Numbered from the stretch's first letter, positions 26,083 to 35,339 are shown. The stretch is 64,000 nt of DNA from an uncultured Chlamydiae bacterium (GCA_903893545.1 CAITMJ010000021.1:186001-250000); one strand, 5' to 3'. Made by a program: numbers and translations. Notes: a model not told the origin generated them from the sequence alone.

Positions 26083-27827
26083 TGCAAACCCTGCTTCATC
26101 TTTTGCAGCGAAAGTGTTCCGATGCAATTGTCTCTGCCTTTGAGCAACTTCCCAAAGAGGAGGCTCGGGCAGAGCTTACTCCTTCTTCGCAGGAGGAGTT
26201 CGGCCATTATCAGTGCAATAGCGCTCTTCGGCTCTCCAAGAGCTTGAAGCTTTCCCCACGCGTTGTTGCACAAAAAATCATCGATGCGCTGGATGGTATA
26301 AAGGACGTTTGCGCGAAAGTAGAGATTGCAGGACCTGGGTTTATCAATTTCACCATTGCTCCCAGTTTTTTATCTCATGAGTTAGAGCGGCAGCTCAAAG
26401 ATCCTCTTCTCGGCGCAGTCAGAGAGGAAAAACAGAGGATTGTCGTCGATTTTTCTAGCCCGAATATCGCAAAAGAACTCCATGTTGGACATCTTCGCTC
26501 TACGATCATCGGAGATTGCCTCTGTCGCCTGTTTGAATTTTTAGGTCATGACGTTCTTCGCCTCAATCACGTGGGCGATTGGGGGACCCAATTCGGCATG
26601 TTGATTACCTACATGAAACAGTTCGCCCTGGATGTTCTCTCTGGAAAAGAAAAAACATCTCTTGAATCGCTAATGGGTTGGTATCGAGCGGCTAAAAAAC
26701 AATTCGATGAAGACCCGGCATTTCAAAAACACTCAAAAATGGAAGTTGTCGCCCTTCAGTCTGGAAATCCCGAATCGATGAAGGCGTGGAAACTGATTTG
26801 CGATGTTTCTCGAAAAGGGTTCCAAGAGATCTATGATCTTCTCGGGGTGCGTATTCAAGAGCGCGGCGAGTCGTTTTACAATCCAATGTTGAAAACTGTC
26901 GTCAAAGAGCTAGAGGAAAAAGGACTTGTCACCATTTCTGATGGAGCGAAGTGCATTTTTCTAGAAGGATTTAAAAATCGAGAAGGGATGCCGCTTCCTT
27001 TGATGATTCAGAAATCAGATGGCGGCTTTAATTACGATACTACGGATATGGCCGCAATTTGGCACCGGATTTTTGTCGAGAAAGCGGATCGAGTGATTGT
27101 CGTTACCGACAATGGTCAGTCTCTTCATTTTCAGATGATTTATGCCGCAGCGGAAAAAGCTGGCTGGCTAGATAAAAATAGAATGAAGGCCGAGCACGTT
27201 GGATTTGGCCTTGTCCTTGGGATGGATGGGAAGAAATTTAAAACTCGCTCCGGCGATACGGAAAAATTAATCGACCTTATCTACGGGGGGATTGAAGAAG
27301 CGAAAAAAATCCTCCAAGAAAAAATGCCCGAGGCTCCAAAAAAAGAGATCGAGCATCTTGCAAAAGTAATCGGCATCGATGCGATCAAGTACGCAGATCT
27401 TTCTTGTCAGCGGATAAAAGATTACACGTTTAGCTATGAACGGATGCTCCGTTTTGAAGGCAATACGGCTGTTTTTCTCTTGTATGCCTATGTGCGCATT
27501 AGTGGAATCAAACGAAAAATAGATGCCGATATGAAACAAGTTTTAGCGATGAATAGGCTAGAGCTTGCCCATCCTAGTGAGATCTCTCTTGGCCTCCACC
27601 TTCGACGCTTTGGCGAACTTCTTGAAAGCGTAGAGAAGGAGTTGCTCCCCAATCGATTGGCCGATTATCTTTATGAGTTGGCTGAAAAGTTCAATGCGTT
27701 TTACCGAGATTGCCGCATCGAAGGAACTTCGGAAGAGGCTAGTCGCCTTATTCTCTCTGAGCTCACCGCTCGCATTCTTAAACAGGGCCTTGAAATCTTA
27801 GGTCTTGAAACCATCGATCGTATGTAA
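26082..27827 (+). CDS. argS: Arginyl-tRNA synthetase
   Basis: A 581-residue class I synthetase charging tRNA-Arg. The HIGH equivalent is SPNIAKELHVGHLRSTIIGD (about residues 123-142) and the N-terminal additional domain covers about 1-110. The KMSK site is reduced as in many ArgRS: MDGKKFKTRSGDT. The C-terminal DALR anticodon-binding domain begins near FEGNTAVFLLYAYVRI and ends in LETIDRM. It is coupled to leuDH and converges with epmB with no spacer between the stops. In C. trachomatis argS neighbours murA, which is also close here. Confidence 0.97.
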   Translation: MQTLLHLLQRKCSDAIVSAFEQLPKEEARAELTPSSQEEFGHYQCNSALRLSKSLKLSPRVVAQKIIDALDGIKDVCAKVEIAGPGFINFTIAPSFLSHELERQLKDPLLGAVREEKQRIVVDFSSPNIAKELHVGHLRSTIIGDCLCRLFEFLGHDVLRLNHVGDWGTQFGMLITYMKQFALDVLSGKEKTSLESLMGWYRAAKKQFDEDPAFQKHSKMEVVALQSGNPESMKAWKLICDVSRKGFQEIYDLLGVRIQERGESFYNPMLKTVVKELEEKGLVTISDGAKCIFLEGFKNREGMPLPLMIQKSDGGFNYDTTDMAAIWHRIFVEKADRVIVVTDNGQSLHFQMIYAAAEKAGWLDKNRMKAEHVGFGLVLGMDGKKFKTRSGDTEKLIDLIYGGIEEAKKILQEKMPEAPKKEIEHLAKVIGIDAIKYADLSCQRIKDYTFSYERMLRFEGNTAVFLLYAYVRISGIKRKIDADMKQVLAMNRLELAHPSEISLGLHLRRFGELLESVEKELLPNRLADYLYELAEKFNAFYRDCRIEGTSEEASRLILSELTARILKQGLEILGLETIDRM

Positions 27828-28811
27828 TTACAGAAATGTCTTGGAGGGGGATCCCGCGATTTCTCGAACAAGTCGGGGAACGCTGTATCCGGAAGAGTGT
27901 TCTTGGACGTAGCGGATTAATTCTCGGCCGCGCTCTTCTTCAACCATGAAATGGCTTGCTCCAGCCACCGGATCGAGAACGTGAAGGTAATAAGGGATGA
28001 CTCCCGCATTGATAAGAGCTTCTGAGAGGCTTAGGAAGGTCTTCTCATCATCATTGACACCTTTGAGAAGAACGGACTGATTGAGGAGCGGGATGCCTAG
28101 CTTTGAGAGTCGTTTTAGGGCGGCGATGACATCGGCATCGAGTTCTTTGGGATGATTGCAGTGGATGATGAAATAGATCTGCTTTTGGATGCCGCTTAAG
28201 AGAGCAAGAAAGGGGGCGTCGATTCTCTCGGGGATTCCGAGGGGAAAGCGGGTATGGAAGCGGATCCTCTGGATGTGGGGAATAGCGTCAAAGGCTTGGA
28301 GCAGCTCTTTTAGAGAGGAGTCGCTTAAGGAGAGTGGATCTCCGCCGCTTAAAATAATTTCTTGGATTTCTGTATGTTCTTTTAGATAGTCGAGTTCCTT
28401 CGTAATGTCCGTCGCTGCGCTTTCGTAGGGGAAGTTTTGCCGAAAACAGTAGCGGCAGTGCATTGCGCATGCCGAGGTTGTCAGCCAAAGAGCTCTTCCA
28501 TGATATTTATGGAGCAGTTTCTTTTCTTTCCGAAAGGAGTTATCGCAGACAGGGTCAGCTACAAAGCCTGGAGAGTTTAACTCTTCTTCAGCGAGTGGGA
28601 CAAATTGTCTAAAGAGTGGGTCATCGAGGGTGTTTTTGGCCATTTTTCTGGCAAGGCGCCTAGGTAGATTCAAAGCAAAACGAGACGACTTTGCAATCCT
28701 ACTTTGATGTTCTTCTGAAAGCTCTAAAAACTCGGATAGTTCTTGGATAGAAGTAAAATTTTCTCTTTGGATTTGACGCCAAAGAGTTGGCTTAATAATA
28801 GAGAGTGTCAT
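27828..28811 (-). CDS. epmB: EF-P beta-lysylation radical SAM protein EpmB (KamA family)
   Basis: A 327-residue radical SAM aminomutase. The iron-sulfur motif CAMHCRYCFRQNFPYE (about residues 112-127) is the CxxxCxxC of the lysine 2,3-aminomutase family, and PLP would bind through a C-terminal lysine. EpmB converts (S)-alpha-lysine to (R)-beta-lysine, which EpmA attaches to elongation factor P to relieve ribosome stalling on polyproline. The length matches EpmB (about 340) and not the longer catabolic KamA (over 400). No epmA or efp is in this window. It ends back to back with argS and lies 36 bases downstream of murA's stop on the same strand, but outside that transcript's coupling. Confidence 0.87.
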   Translation of the reverse strand: MTLSIIKPTLWRQIQRENFTSIQELSEFLELSEEHQSRIAKSSRFALNLPRRLARKMAKNTLDDPLFRQFVPLAEEELNSPGFVADPVCDNSFRKEKKLLHKYHGRALWLTTSACAMHCRYCFRQNFPYESAATDITKELDYLKEHTEIQEIILSGGDPLSLSDSSLKELLQAFDAIPHIQRIRFHTRFPLGIPERIDAPFLALLSGIQKQIYFIIHCNHPKELDADVIAALKRLSKLGIPLLNQSVLLKGVNDDEKTFLSLSEALINAGVIPYYLHVLDPVAGASHFMVEEERGRELIRYVQEHSSGYSVPRLVREIAGSPSKTFL

Positions 28812-28847
28812 GAGAGGCGCTATTTTAAGAGATGGGCCCCCCGGCTG

Positions 28848-30251
28848 TCAAGGAGTGTCTACAGGCATCGTGCTGAGGAGACTCTGGAGGGTTTGTTTGC
28901 CTTTCTCTTGGAATTGTTTTTTTGTGAGGGTATAGCGAGTGATGTCTGCGCCGAGAGAGGTGAGTTTGCCGACGTGGTCTTCGTAGCCGCGGTCGAGAAA
29001 GTCGATGTTGCTGATGTAGCTCTCTTCTGTGGAGAGGAGCGCTGCCATGACGTAGGCAAAGCCGGCTCTTAGGTCTGGGATGGAGATTTCTTTGGCTTTG
29101 AGAGGGGTGGGGCCTTGGACGATGAGGCTGTGGTGGTGATTGTTGGAGGCAAAGCGGCAGGCTTTTCCCCCGAGGCATTGAGTAAAGAGTGCGATGTCTG
29201 CGCCCATTTCTTTGAGCATGTGGGTGTAGCCAAAACGGTTTTCGTAGACTGTTTCATGGATAACAGAGGTGCCCGTTGCTTGCGTAAGCAGGACGACGAA
29301 GGGCTGCTGCCAATCGGTCATAAAGCCAGGATGGACGTCTGTTTCGATATGAAGCCCGCCGCGAAGCGGCCCTTCGTAGAAAAATTCGATCCCGTTGGAG
29401 CGGACTTGAAAGCCTCCTCCTACTTCGCGCAATTTATTGAGGAAGGCGATCATGTTGAGGTGTTCTGCTCCTTCGACAAAGACGCTCCCTTTTGTGCTGA
29501 TAGCAGCCATGCCATAAGAGGCGACTTCATTTCGATCGGCAAGAACGGTGTGCTCTACATCGTGAAACTGGACGGCCTCTTGGATGTAGATGGTTCTATC
29601 TGCATCGACCATGATATTTGCGCCGAGTTTTTGAAGGAAGAGGATGAGGTCGATGATTTCAGGCTCAATGGCGGCATTTTTGATGAGAGTTGTCCCTTTT
29701 GCGCGGACGGCAGCGAGGATGGTATTTTCAGTGGCGCCGACGGAAGGATAGCTTAAGGAAATGACAGCGCCTTTGAGGCCTTGATGGGCTTGAGCGAAAT
29801 AGGCTCCTTCTTTTTTCATCTCTCGATATTCAATGCGCGCGCCGAGTTTTTGTAGGGCGTGAATGTGGAGGTCTACGGGGCGAGATCCGATGAGATCTCC
29901 GCCAATGGTGGGGACGATGATGTCTTCATCGGTGCGGCCAAGAAGGGCGCCGATCATGAGGATGGGAATTCGGTTGGAGCCTGAATAGCGCTGCGGGACG
30001 TAAGAGGTTTTTAGTTCACGGGTCGAAATTTCGAGAATTTTATTTTTTTTATCCCATTTGACCTCAGAGCCGATCTCTTTGCATAAATTAACTGTGATCT
30101 CTACATCGCCGATGTTGGGGACGTTATAAAATGTGCACTTCTTGTCTGATAGAAGGGAGGCGACGAGCAGTTTTGTCATCGCATTCTTTGCGCCGGAGGC
30201 GCGAATTTGTCCTTGAAGGGGCTTTCCGCCTCGAATTTTTAATACGTCCAT
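28848..30251 (-). CDS. murA: UDP-N-acetylglucosamine 1-carboxyvinyltransferase with Asp in place of catalytic Cys
   Basis: The first committed enzyme of peptidoglycan synthesis, joining phosphoenolpyruvate to UDP-GlcNAc. It is 467 residues, longer than the usual 420 through a C-terminal extension after about residue 430. GGKPLQGQIRASGAKNA at the N terminus is the conserved Lys22/Asn23 region. The active-site loop reads PTIGGDLIGSRPVDLHI, with Asp119 where most MurA have Cys (Cys115 in E. coli). The same replacement is known in C. trachomatis and Mycobacterium and gives natural resistance to fosfomycin. The gene abuts tsp upstream with no spacer. It supports the view that these bacteria make peptidoglycan or lipid II. 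Confidence 0.95.
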   Translation of the reverse strand: MDVLKIRGGKPLQGQIRASGAKNAMTKLLVASLLSDKKCTFYNVPNIGDVEITVNLCKEIGSEVKWDKKNKILEISTRELKTSYVPQRYSGSNRIPILMIGALLGRTDEDIIVPTIGGDLIGSRPVDLHIHALQKLGARIEYREMKKEGAYFAQAHQGLKGAVISLSYPSVGATENTILAAVRAKGTTLIKNAAIEPEIIDLILFLQKLGANIMVDADRTIYIQEAVQFHDVEHTVLADRNEVASYGMAAISTKGSVFVEGAEHLNMIAFLNKLREVGGGFQVRSNGIEFFYEGPLRGGLHIETDVHPGFMTDWQQPFVVLLTQATGTSVIHETVYENRFGYTHMLKEMGADIALFTQCLGGKACRFASNNHHHSLIVQGPTPLKAKEISIPDLRAGFAYVMAALLSTEESYISNIDFLDRGYEDHVGKLTSLGADITRYTLTKKQFQEKGKQTLQSLLSTMPVDTP

Positions 30252-32192
30252 TTAATTTTCTCGCGTTTCTGCGTTGATGAGAAAGATTAGGTCTTTCATG
30301 ACGTTGAACGATTCGACGAGCTGTAGATCGCTTTGTCCAAAAAAGTCGATTGGGCCGGCATCGAAGTTTTTCTTGTTTAGCTCCGTGAGGAAGTTCTGGT
30401 AGTTTTTATTGTTATCAATGCGGAGCTGCGAATTTTTGTGCAAGATGTCAAAGTAGGGCTCATAGGTGGCGAGCTTGGTCTGCAAGTTGTATTTATACAT
30501 GGGCCCTAGCTGGAGACGATGGAAAGGAGAGACGTCGGAAAGGTCGTCTTCAAAGTGAGGCTCGATCTCATCGTAATCAAGGGGGAATTTAGCATACTGC
30601 TCGCCCACGTCTAGATTGGAAAGGATGCCGGGGACGACGATGTCTGCTTGAACGCCTTTGAGTTGGGGGCTTTTGCCGGAGACGGTGTAATAGCGGCCCC
30701 GCGTTACTTTGTATTCGCCCTGAGGGTTGATTTTTGGATTGTGGATGGGGTCGAGGGTAAATGTTTGGAAGGAGCCTTTTCCGTAGGTGCGCTGATCTCC
30801 GACGACAAGCGCGCGGCCGTAATCTTGGAGCGATTGCGCGACGATTTCAGCAGCAGACGCAGATGCGCGGTTTGTGAGGATAAAGAGGGGGCCAGTCCAG
30901 ACGGGCTTCCCTTCGAGCTCGCGAAGATGCTGGACTTTTCCTGTATTGTCTTTGATAGAGCAGACGATCCCTTTATTGATAAAGAGTCCCGCAACGGAGA
31001 CAGCTTGGGTAAGAAGTCCACCGGCGTTGCCGCGAAGATCGAGAAGAACTCCTTTGATCTTTTGGTCTTTTTTTGCGAGTTCGAGAGCTTTTCTTATATC
31101 GCCGGAGGAGGAGCTCTTTTGGTCTTGGTAAAAAGAGAAGAGGCGAAGATATGCGATGACGCCGTCGCCGTAGGGCTCAAAATTCGATTCGAGGCGACTC
31201 TCTTCAAGGACTACTTCGCCGCGAATGAGCTCTACTTCGAGCATGTCTGTCCGCTTATCTTCTCCCTCTCCCGATTCCCGGAGGAGTTTTAGCCGGACAG
31301 GGGTCCCTTTTTCCCCGCGGATCAGGTCGACAGCTTCGGTAATATCCATGCCGACGACAAGCTCATCGTTGACGCCGATAATCTTATCGTTGATTTTGAT
31401 CTTGTTGCTCATGCTGGCAGGGCTGTTTTCGAGGATCCTTACAACGGAGAGGCCGTCGAGATTGTCTTTGAGCTGTGCTCCAATGCCAAAGAGCCTCTGT
31501 TGCACTTGGATCATGAATTGATTGGCTTCGCTGGGCGTAAAGTAGTTCGTATGGGAGTCAAGTGCCGAAGAGGCCGCTTTTAAGACAGAGGATAGGGTGA
31601 TTTTGAATCGCTCTTCTGGAGTCGCCCCAGACATTTCGGCTTCTCGATTGAGCCGCCGCTTGGTCAGGCGTTGGATAAATTTTTCTTTTGATTCGTCGCC
31701 TAGGCGGTCTGCGGCCTCTAGCTGGAGGGATCGAATGCGGAGGAGCTTGGTTTCTAGCTCTTTTACGCTTCCTGCCCAAATAGGCTCGCGAAACTCTTCG
31801 GACTTAACGTCGGTTGGCAATTTTTCATTGTCAATTTTACGCTCTAGGGCGGCTCTTCTTTCGATCGAGGAGAGATAAGTAGTATGAATTTCTTGAAAGA
31901 GAGAGAAATCGGTATTTTGAAACCCAGATAGTCCTCTTTGGATCGTCGTTTGCGAAGGATTGGTCCAGCTTTCTATTTCCGGGGTTAAAAAATAAGTTTT
32001 AGTGGGGTCGAGCTCTTCGAGGAAATTTTGGAGGGTTCTTTCGATGATTTCAGGAGTCATCTGCTTGAAAGAGGCGTGGGCTTTGAGAATTTCTTCAATT
32101 TTTGTCTTTACGTCTTTAGGGCCGATTTGCGGCGGTTTCGCCTCGATTATCCCGATGATGAGAAGGAAAATAAAGGAGAGACGTTTGAGCAT
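30252..32192 (-). CDS. tsp: Tail-specific protease (carboxy-terminal processing protease) Tsp
   Basis: A 646-residue periplasmic S41 peptidase. ATG at 32192 (MLKRLSFIFLLIIGIIEAKPP) gives a clean signal peptide and has AAGGTG six bases upstream; the frame remains open to 32285 without support. The N-terminal half is the Tsp helical domain. A PDZ domain lies around residues 235-330 (GIGAQLKDNLDGLSVVRILENSPA). The catalytic domain has the serine in TNRASASAAEIVAQSL and the lysine in RTYGKGSFQTF, forming the Ser-Lys dyad. C. trachomatis Tsp (CT441) is a homologue with a comparable layout. The stop adjoins the murA ATG. Confidence 0.95.
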   Translation of the reverse strand: MLKRLSFIFLLIIGIIEAKPPQIGPKDVKTKIEEILKAHASFKQMTPEIIERTLQNFLEELDPTKTYFLTPEIESWTNPSQTTIQRGLSGFQNTDFSLFQEIHTTYLSSIERRAALERKIDNEKLPTDVKSEEFREPIWAGSVKELETKLLRIRSLQLEAADRLGDESKEKFIQRLTKRRLNREAEMSGATPEERFKITLSSVLKAASSALDSHTNYFTPSEANQFMIQVQQRLFGIGAQLKDNLDGLSVVRILENSPASMSNKIKINDKIIGVNDELVVGMDITEAVDLIRGEKGTPVRLKLLRESGEGEDKRTDMLEVELIRGEVVLEESRLESNFEPYGDGVIAYLRLFSFYQDQKSSSSGDIRKALELAKKDQKIKGVLLDLRGNAGGLLTQAVSVAGLFINKGIVCSIKDNTGKVQHLRELEGKPVWTGPLFILTNRASASAAEIVAQSLQDYGRALVVGDQRTYGKGSFQTFTLDPIHNPKINPQGEYKVTRGRYYTVSGKSPQLKGVQADIVVPGILSNLDVGEQYAKFPLDYDEIEPHFEDDLSDVSPFHRLQLGPMYKYNLQTKLATYEPYFDILHKNSQLRIDNNKNYQNFLTELNKKNFDAGPIDFFGQSDLQLVESFNVMKDLIFLINAETREN

Positions 32193-32496
32193 AAACACCT
32201 TAAGTTTAGGTTGTTGGATTGCTTGCCAGCACAGCGAAGGCTTCGGCAAACTCTCAAAACACTCGAATATATAGAAAATCCTCACTTGATGCTACTGAAA
32301 ATTATAAAACTCAAGATATTGATAATTAGTCATTTAAAATTTCTCTATAGAGAGATTTACGAAATCTTTAAACATTCCTTTCTTTAACCAAACAAAAAAA
32401 GATTGAATTGAATGTGAAATTATGAAATAATCATTGGTAAATAAGCTTAAAAGCTTGATTATTTATAGAATCAAAAATTGATTAGGAGAAAAAAAG
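32193..32496. promoter_or_regulatory. AT-rich divergent intergenic region between tsp and euo
   Basis: This 304-base gap holds no convincing gene; short open frames across it are extensions of tsp or random. The right half (32380-32480) is unusually AT-rich, as is typical of chlamydial early-gene upstream regions. A TATAGA at 32464-32469 may be the euo -10 box, but no good -35 element is spaced correctly. Two AAGCTT hexamers (32443-32448 and 32450-32455) form an imperfect palindrome that could be a regulatory site. AGGAG at 32484-32488 is the euo ribosome site, eight bases from the ATG. Confidence 0.4.
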
Positions 32497-32925
32497 ATGA
32501 ATAACACTACAGGCCAAAATGAAGGCCAAGATACTGTGAAAGTCGTTTCTATCACCGAAGCGGCAAGAATCAACAACGTAACGCGTCAAGCGATCTACGT
32601 CGCAATCAAACAAAAAAAATTAAAAGCGACGAAAGACTTAACTCGTTGGACAATTCATTTAGATGATCTCGAAGAATATCGAATGAATAAGTATTCAAGA
32701 ACAAAATCGATGTTCGATGGCGAACTATTGTTTGATAACCGCAAAGGTTTCTACTCTGTTAGCCAAGCAGCGCAATTCTTAAACGTTCCAGCTCAGAAAG
32801 TCTATTACGCAACACGCGTAGGTCTTTTAAAAGCGCATCGTAAGGGAGCTGCCTGGGTCATTCATATTGAAGACTTGAAGGGTTTCCAAGAGAGTTACCT
32901 CAATCGCAAGCCGAAAGTTATATAA
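32497..32925 (+). CDS. euo: EUO, chlamydial transcriptional repressor of late genes
   Basis: A 142-residue DNA-binding protein found only in Chlamydiae. In C. trachomatis EUO is made early in the developmental cycle and represses late-gene promoters (sigma-66 and sigma-28 dependent) so that conversion to elementary bodies is delayed. Two MerR/excisionase-like helix-turn-helix units are visible: SITEAARINNVTRQAIYVAI near residues 17-36 and FYSVSQAAQFLNVPAQKVYY near 84-103. The segments TRQAIYVAIKQKKLKA and YSVSQ...KVYYATRVG are almost identical to the chlamydial protein as I remember it. A good ribosome site precedes the ATG. In C. trachomatis euo adjoins gltX and recJ; here these lie 13 kb away. 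Confidence 0.93.
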   Translation: MNNTTGQNEGQDTVKVVSITEAARINNVTRQAIYVAIKQKKLKATKDLTRWTIHLDDLEEYRMNKYSRTKSMFDGELLFDNRKGFYSVSQAAQFLNVPAQKVYYATRVGLLKAHRKGAAWVIHIEDLKGFQESYLNRKPKVI

Positions 32926-33723
32926 TTAGAAGACAGCGATTGCAGATAGTGAATAGGCGAATTCATCGCGCACGCGCCGCTCGAAGTTAATATGGAAGCG
33001 GCCCGTGATAGAAAGCGTAGCCCCGTAAAAATAGCCGATCCGGTCTTTGTTCTCGTAATAGAGCGGAGGAACGTCAATGCCGGATTGGATGTTTAGTTTA
33101 GATCGAAGATAGGTAACCCCTCCATAAGGCGTCACAATGAAGATCCGGGACGAAAGCCCGAGGCTGACCTGCCATTCATTGATCGAGAAGGTTTGTTTTT
33201 CTGTTTCCATCGGTAGATTTAGGCGATTGAGGAATTTAAAGAACGACTGCTGCGACGAAGGAACGTCGAAGTAGGTGAAATCCGCCCCTAAATAGGTTTG
33301 CCACCAGCGCACGAGAATTACCTTGCATCCAGCCGCCCAAGAAAACGTATACGTGCTCTGAAAGTCAGAGAGGATTGTTTCATAGTCCTTATAGGTGGGA
33401 TCTCGATCCCACTTCGTATGTTCTTTGCTTCCCCCTGCAGCCCCAAAAACTTCAAGTCGCTCGACGAAGATCATCGATAGAGTTGCCATTTGCGAATGGA
33501 TGGCAAAATCGTGGAAGGTTTGGCTGGGGTCTATAGTTGCGTTATTGGAGGTGGCTGTATATTGCTTATTGGATGTGTAATCGGCCAAATATCCGGACGT
33601 GAATTTAAAGAAGGGGCTGTGGCCGGAAATAAATCCCATGTTCATGATGCCTGGCGCGGCTGGATTGCCGACATAGGCACCGAAAACAGGCAAAGTGTAC
33701 ATCAATAAAATAATCCAACGCAT
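32926..33723 (-). CDS. MOMP-like outer membrane beta-barrel protein
   Basis: A 265-residue protein with a signal peptide (MRWIILLMYTLPVFGAYVG, cleavage probably after FGA). The mature N terminus AYVGNPAAPGIMNMG closely parallels the start of chlamydial major outer membrane proteins (VGNPAEPSLM). The rest alternates in the manner of beta strands, with aromatic girdles (FFKFTSGYLADYT, TYTFSWAAGC, TYLGADFTYFDV) and a final strand ending in phenylalanine (YSLSAIAVF), the usual signal for BAM-dependent insertion. It is shorter than MOMP (about 370), so the barrel would be smaller, and it has few cysteines. Environmental chlamydiae often carry several such proteins. It converges with euo with no spacer. 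Confidence 0.72.
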   Translation of the reverse strand: MRWIILLMYTLPVFGAYVGNPAAPGIMNMGFISGHSPFFKFTSGYLADYTSNKQYTATSNNATIDPSQTFHDFAIHSQMATLSMIFVERLEVFGAAGGSKEHTKWDRDPTYKDYETILSDFQSTYTFSWAAGCKVILVRWWQTYLGADFTYFDVPSSQQSFFKFLNRLNLPMETEKQTFSINEWQVSLGLSSRIFIVTPYGGVTYLRSKLNIQSGIDVPPLYYENKDRIGYFYGATLSITGRFHINFERRVRDEFAYSLSAIAVF

Positions 33724-33770
33724 GCGAGCAGCAGTATACTCGATCAGATCTTTTTGCTATAATTTTTCTC

Positions 33771-35339
33771 ATGCCATCAAACATTCTCCTTCTTCCAGAT
33801 TTTGTCATCGATCAGATCGCCGCAGGAGAGGTGCTCGAAAATTCTGCATCTGCGGTCAAGGAGCTTATCGAAAATTCCTTGGATGCCGGAGCATCTTTTA
33901 TCCGAATTGAGATTGAAGGCGGCGGATTGCAGAGGATTTTAATCGAAGACGATGGCAGTGGAATGAGTGCGGCCGATGCTGTGCTTTGTTTAAAGCGCCA
34001 CGCGACATCAAAAATTCGATCGGCCGCAGAACTAGAGAAGCTTGTGACGATGGGGTTTCGCGGAGAAGCTCTTGCATCTTTAGCATCGATTGCAAAATTA
34101 GAATTGAAAACATCGGATGGACAAGAGGCCACGCGTATCGTTTCATCGGGAGGTGAAATTGTGCTGGTGAGTCTATGTGCTCGCAACCGCGGAACTTCCA
34201 TTGAAGCAAGAGATCTCTTTTTCAATGCGCCGGTAAGACTAAAATTCCAAAAGTCATCTGCAGCTTCCTCTGCTTCTGTGTTAAAAACGGTAGAGACTCT
34301 GTCTCTATCCAACCCTTCTGTTGGTTTTTCTCTATTGTCCAATGGAAAATTAGTCTTTGAAGCAAGGGCGAAGGGGTGGAGGGAAAGAGTTGAAGAAGTT
34401 CGAGGCCCATTTGCTCACTTTCTTCACCGTTCAGAAGGTGGCATCGGATTAGAGGCTCTTTTGGGCAGGCCCGAAGAGGCTAGGATGACAAGAGCGGGAC
34501 AGACGCTGTTTGTCAATCGCCGCCCTATTTTTTCTCCCTTAATTGCCAAAGCGGTTAAAGAGGGGTTCGGAACGAGAATTGTCGAATCTCTTTTTCCGGC
34601 TTTTATTCTCTCTTTGGAAGTGCCTCCCCATTTGATCGACGTGAATGTCCATCCGCAAAAAAAAGAGATCCGCTTTTTAGAAGAAGGGAGGATGTTTTCA
34701 ATCATTCGACGGGCGGTGGCCTCCATGTTTGAAGAGGAGCTAGGTTCTATTGCTCCCATGCCCTGGGAATTTACCGAAGTGGCGCCTGTCTCTTTTGTAG
34801 AGCCGCAGTCATTTATTTTTTTCGATCAGCCGACCCTGCCTTTGAAAATATCTGGCAGAGCTGTTGCCTTATTGGGAAATTATCTACTTGTCGAAGAAGA
34901 GGGGTGGAGTTTGATCGATTTATTGGGGGCAGAAGCTAGGATTTTATTCGAGGGGATGACAAGGGAAAAGCCCGCTCTTGAAACGCTGATTTTCCCGCTG
35001 GAAATAAGTGTGGAATCGCCAGAAGAGATGGTCGAGCTTTTAAAACCGCTCGGGATAGAAGCTAGATCGATTGGAAAACGAAGTTTAAGCATTGATGCTT
35101 TACCGCTTGGAATGAAAGAGTCAATTGCAGTAGAGTTTATCAGCCATTATAGCTCTGAAAAGAAGCTTGCTGCGAGCATTGCAAGAACTTGCCGCTCGCG
35201 GGGGCGCAAATTTACGTTTGAAGAAGGGACCATGATCTGGGAGAAGCTCAAAAATTGTATGGACCGAATGTATGACCCACTTGGGAGAAGGATTGTCAGT
35301 CCGATCTCTTACGAGGAGCTAGCCAGGAGGTTTGAATGA
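33771..35339 (+). CDS. mutL: DNA mismatch repair protein MutL
   Basis: A 522-residue GHKL ATPase that couples MutS to downstream repair. ATPase motifs are DQIAAGEVLENSASAVKELIENSLDAGA (motif I, Glu and Asn present), EDDGSGMS (motif II) and TMGFRGEALASL (motif III). The N-terminal transducer domain holds VNRRPIFSPLI. In the C-terminal half the endonuclease motif DQHAx2Ex4E is degenerate (DLLGAEARILFE near residue 383-394) and the CPHGRP motif reads DPLGRRI, so the protein is probably not a nuclease itself. Its stop overlaps the pepP ATG (ATGA). mutL-pepP adjacency is also found in C. trachomatis. Confidence 0.95.
   Translation: MPSNILLLPDFVIDQIAAGEVLENSASAVKELIENSLDAGASFIRIEIEGGGLQRILIEDDGSGMSAADAVLCLKRHATSKIRSAAELEKLVTMGFRGEALASLASIAKLELKTSDGQEATRIVSSGGEIVLVSLCARNRGTSIEARDLFFNAPVRLKFQKSSAASSASVLKTVETLSLSNPSVGFSLLSNGKLVFEARAKGWRERVEEVRGPFAHFLHRSEGGIGLEALLGRPEEARMTRAGQTLFVNRRPIFSPLIAKAVKEGFGTRIVESLFPAFILSLEVPPHLIDVNVHPQKKEIRFLEEGRMFSIIRRAVASMFEEELGSIAPMPWEFTEVAPVSFVEPQSFIFFDQPTLPLKISGRAVALLGNYLLVEEEGWSLIDLLGAEARILFEGMTREKPALETLIFPLEISVESPEEMVELLKPLGIEARSIGKRSLSIDALPLGMKESIAVEFISHYSSEKKLAASIARTCRSRGRKFTFEEGTMIWEKLKNCMDRMYDPLGRRIVSPISYEELARRFE

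Noticed and set aside
29115..29756. 213-codon plus-strand open frame
   Set aside because: Antisense to murA; a by-product of murA codon use, with no family features.
30648..31292. 214-codon plus-strand open frame
   Set aside because: It lies wholly within tsp on the opposite strand, whose S41 and PDZ motifs are intact. The translation is low in recognisable motifs and has no ribosome site.
33812..34342. 176-codon minus-strand open frame
   Set aside because: Antisense to the ATPase domain of mutL; Ser/Pro-rich shadow translation.
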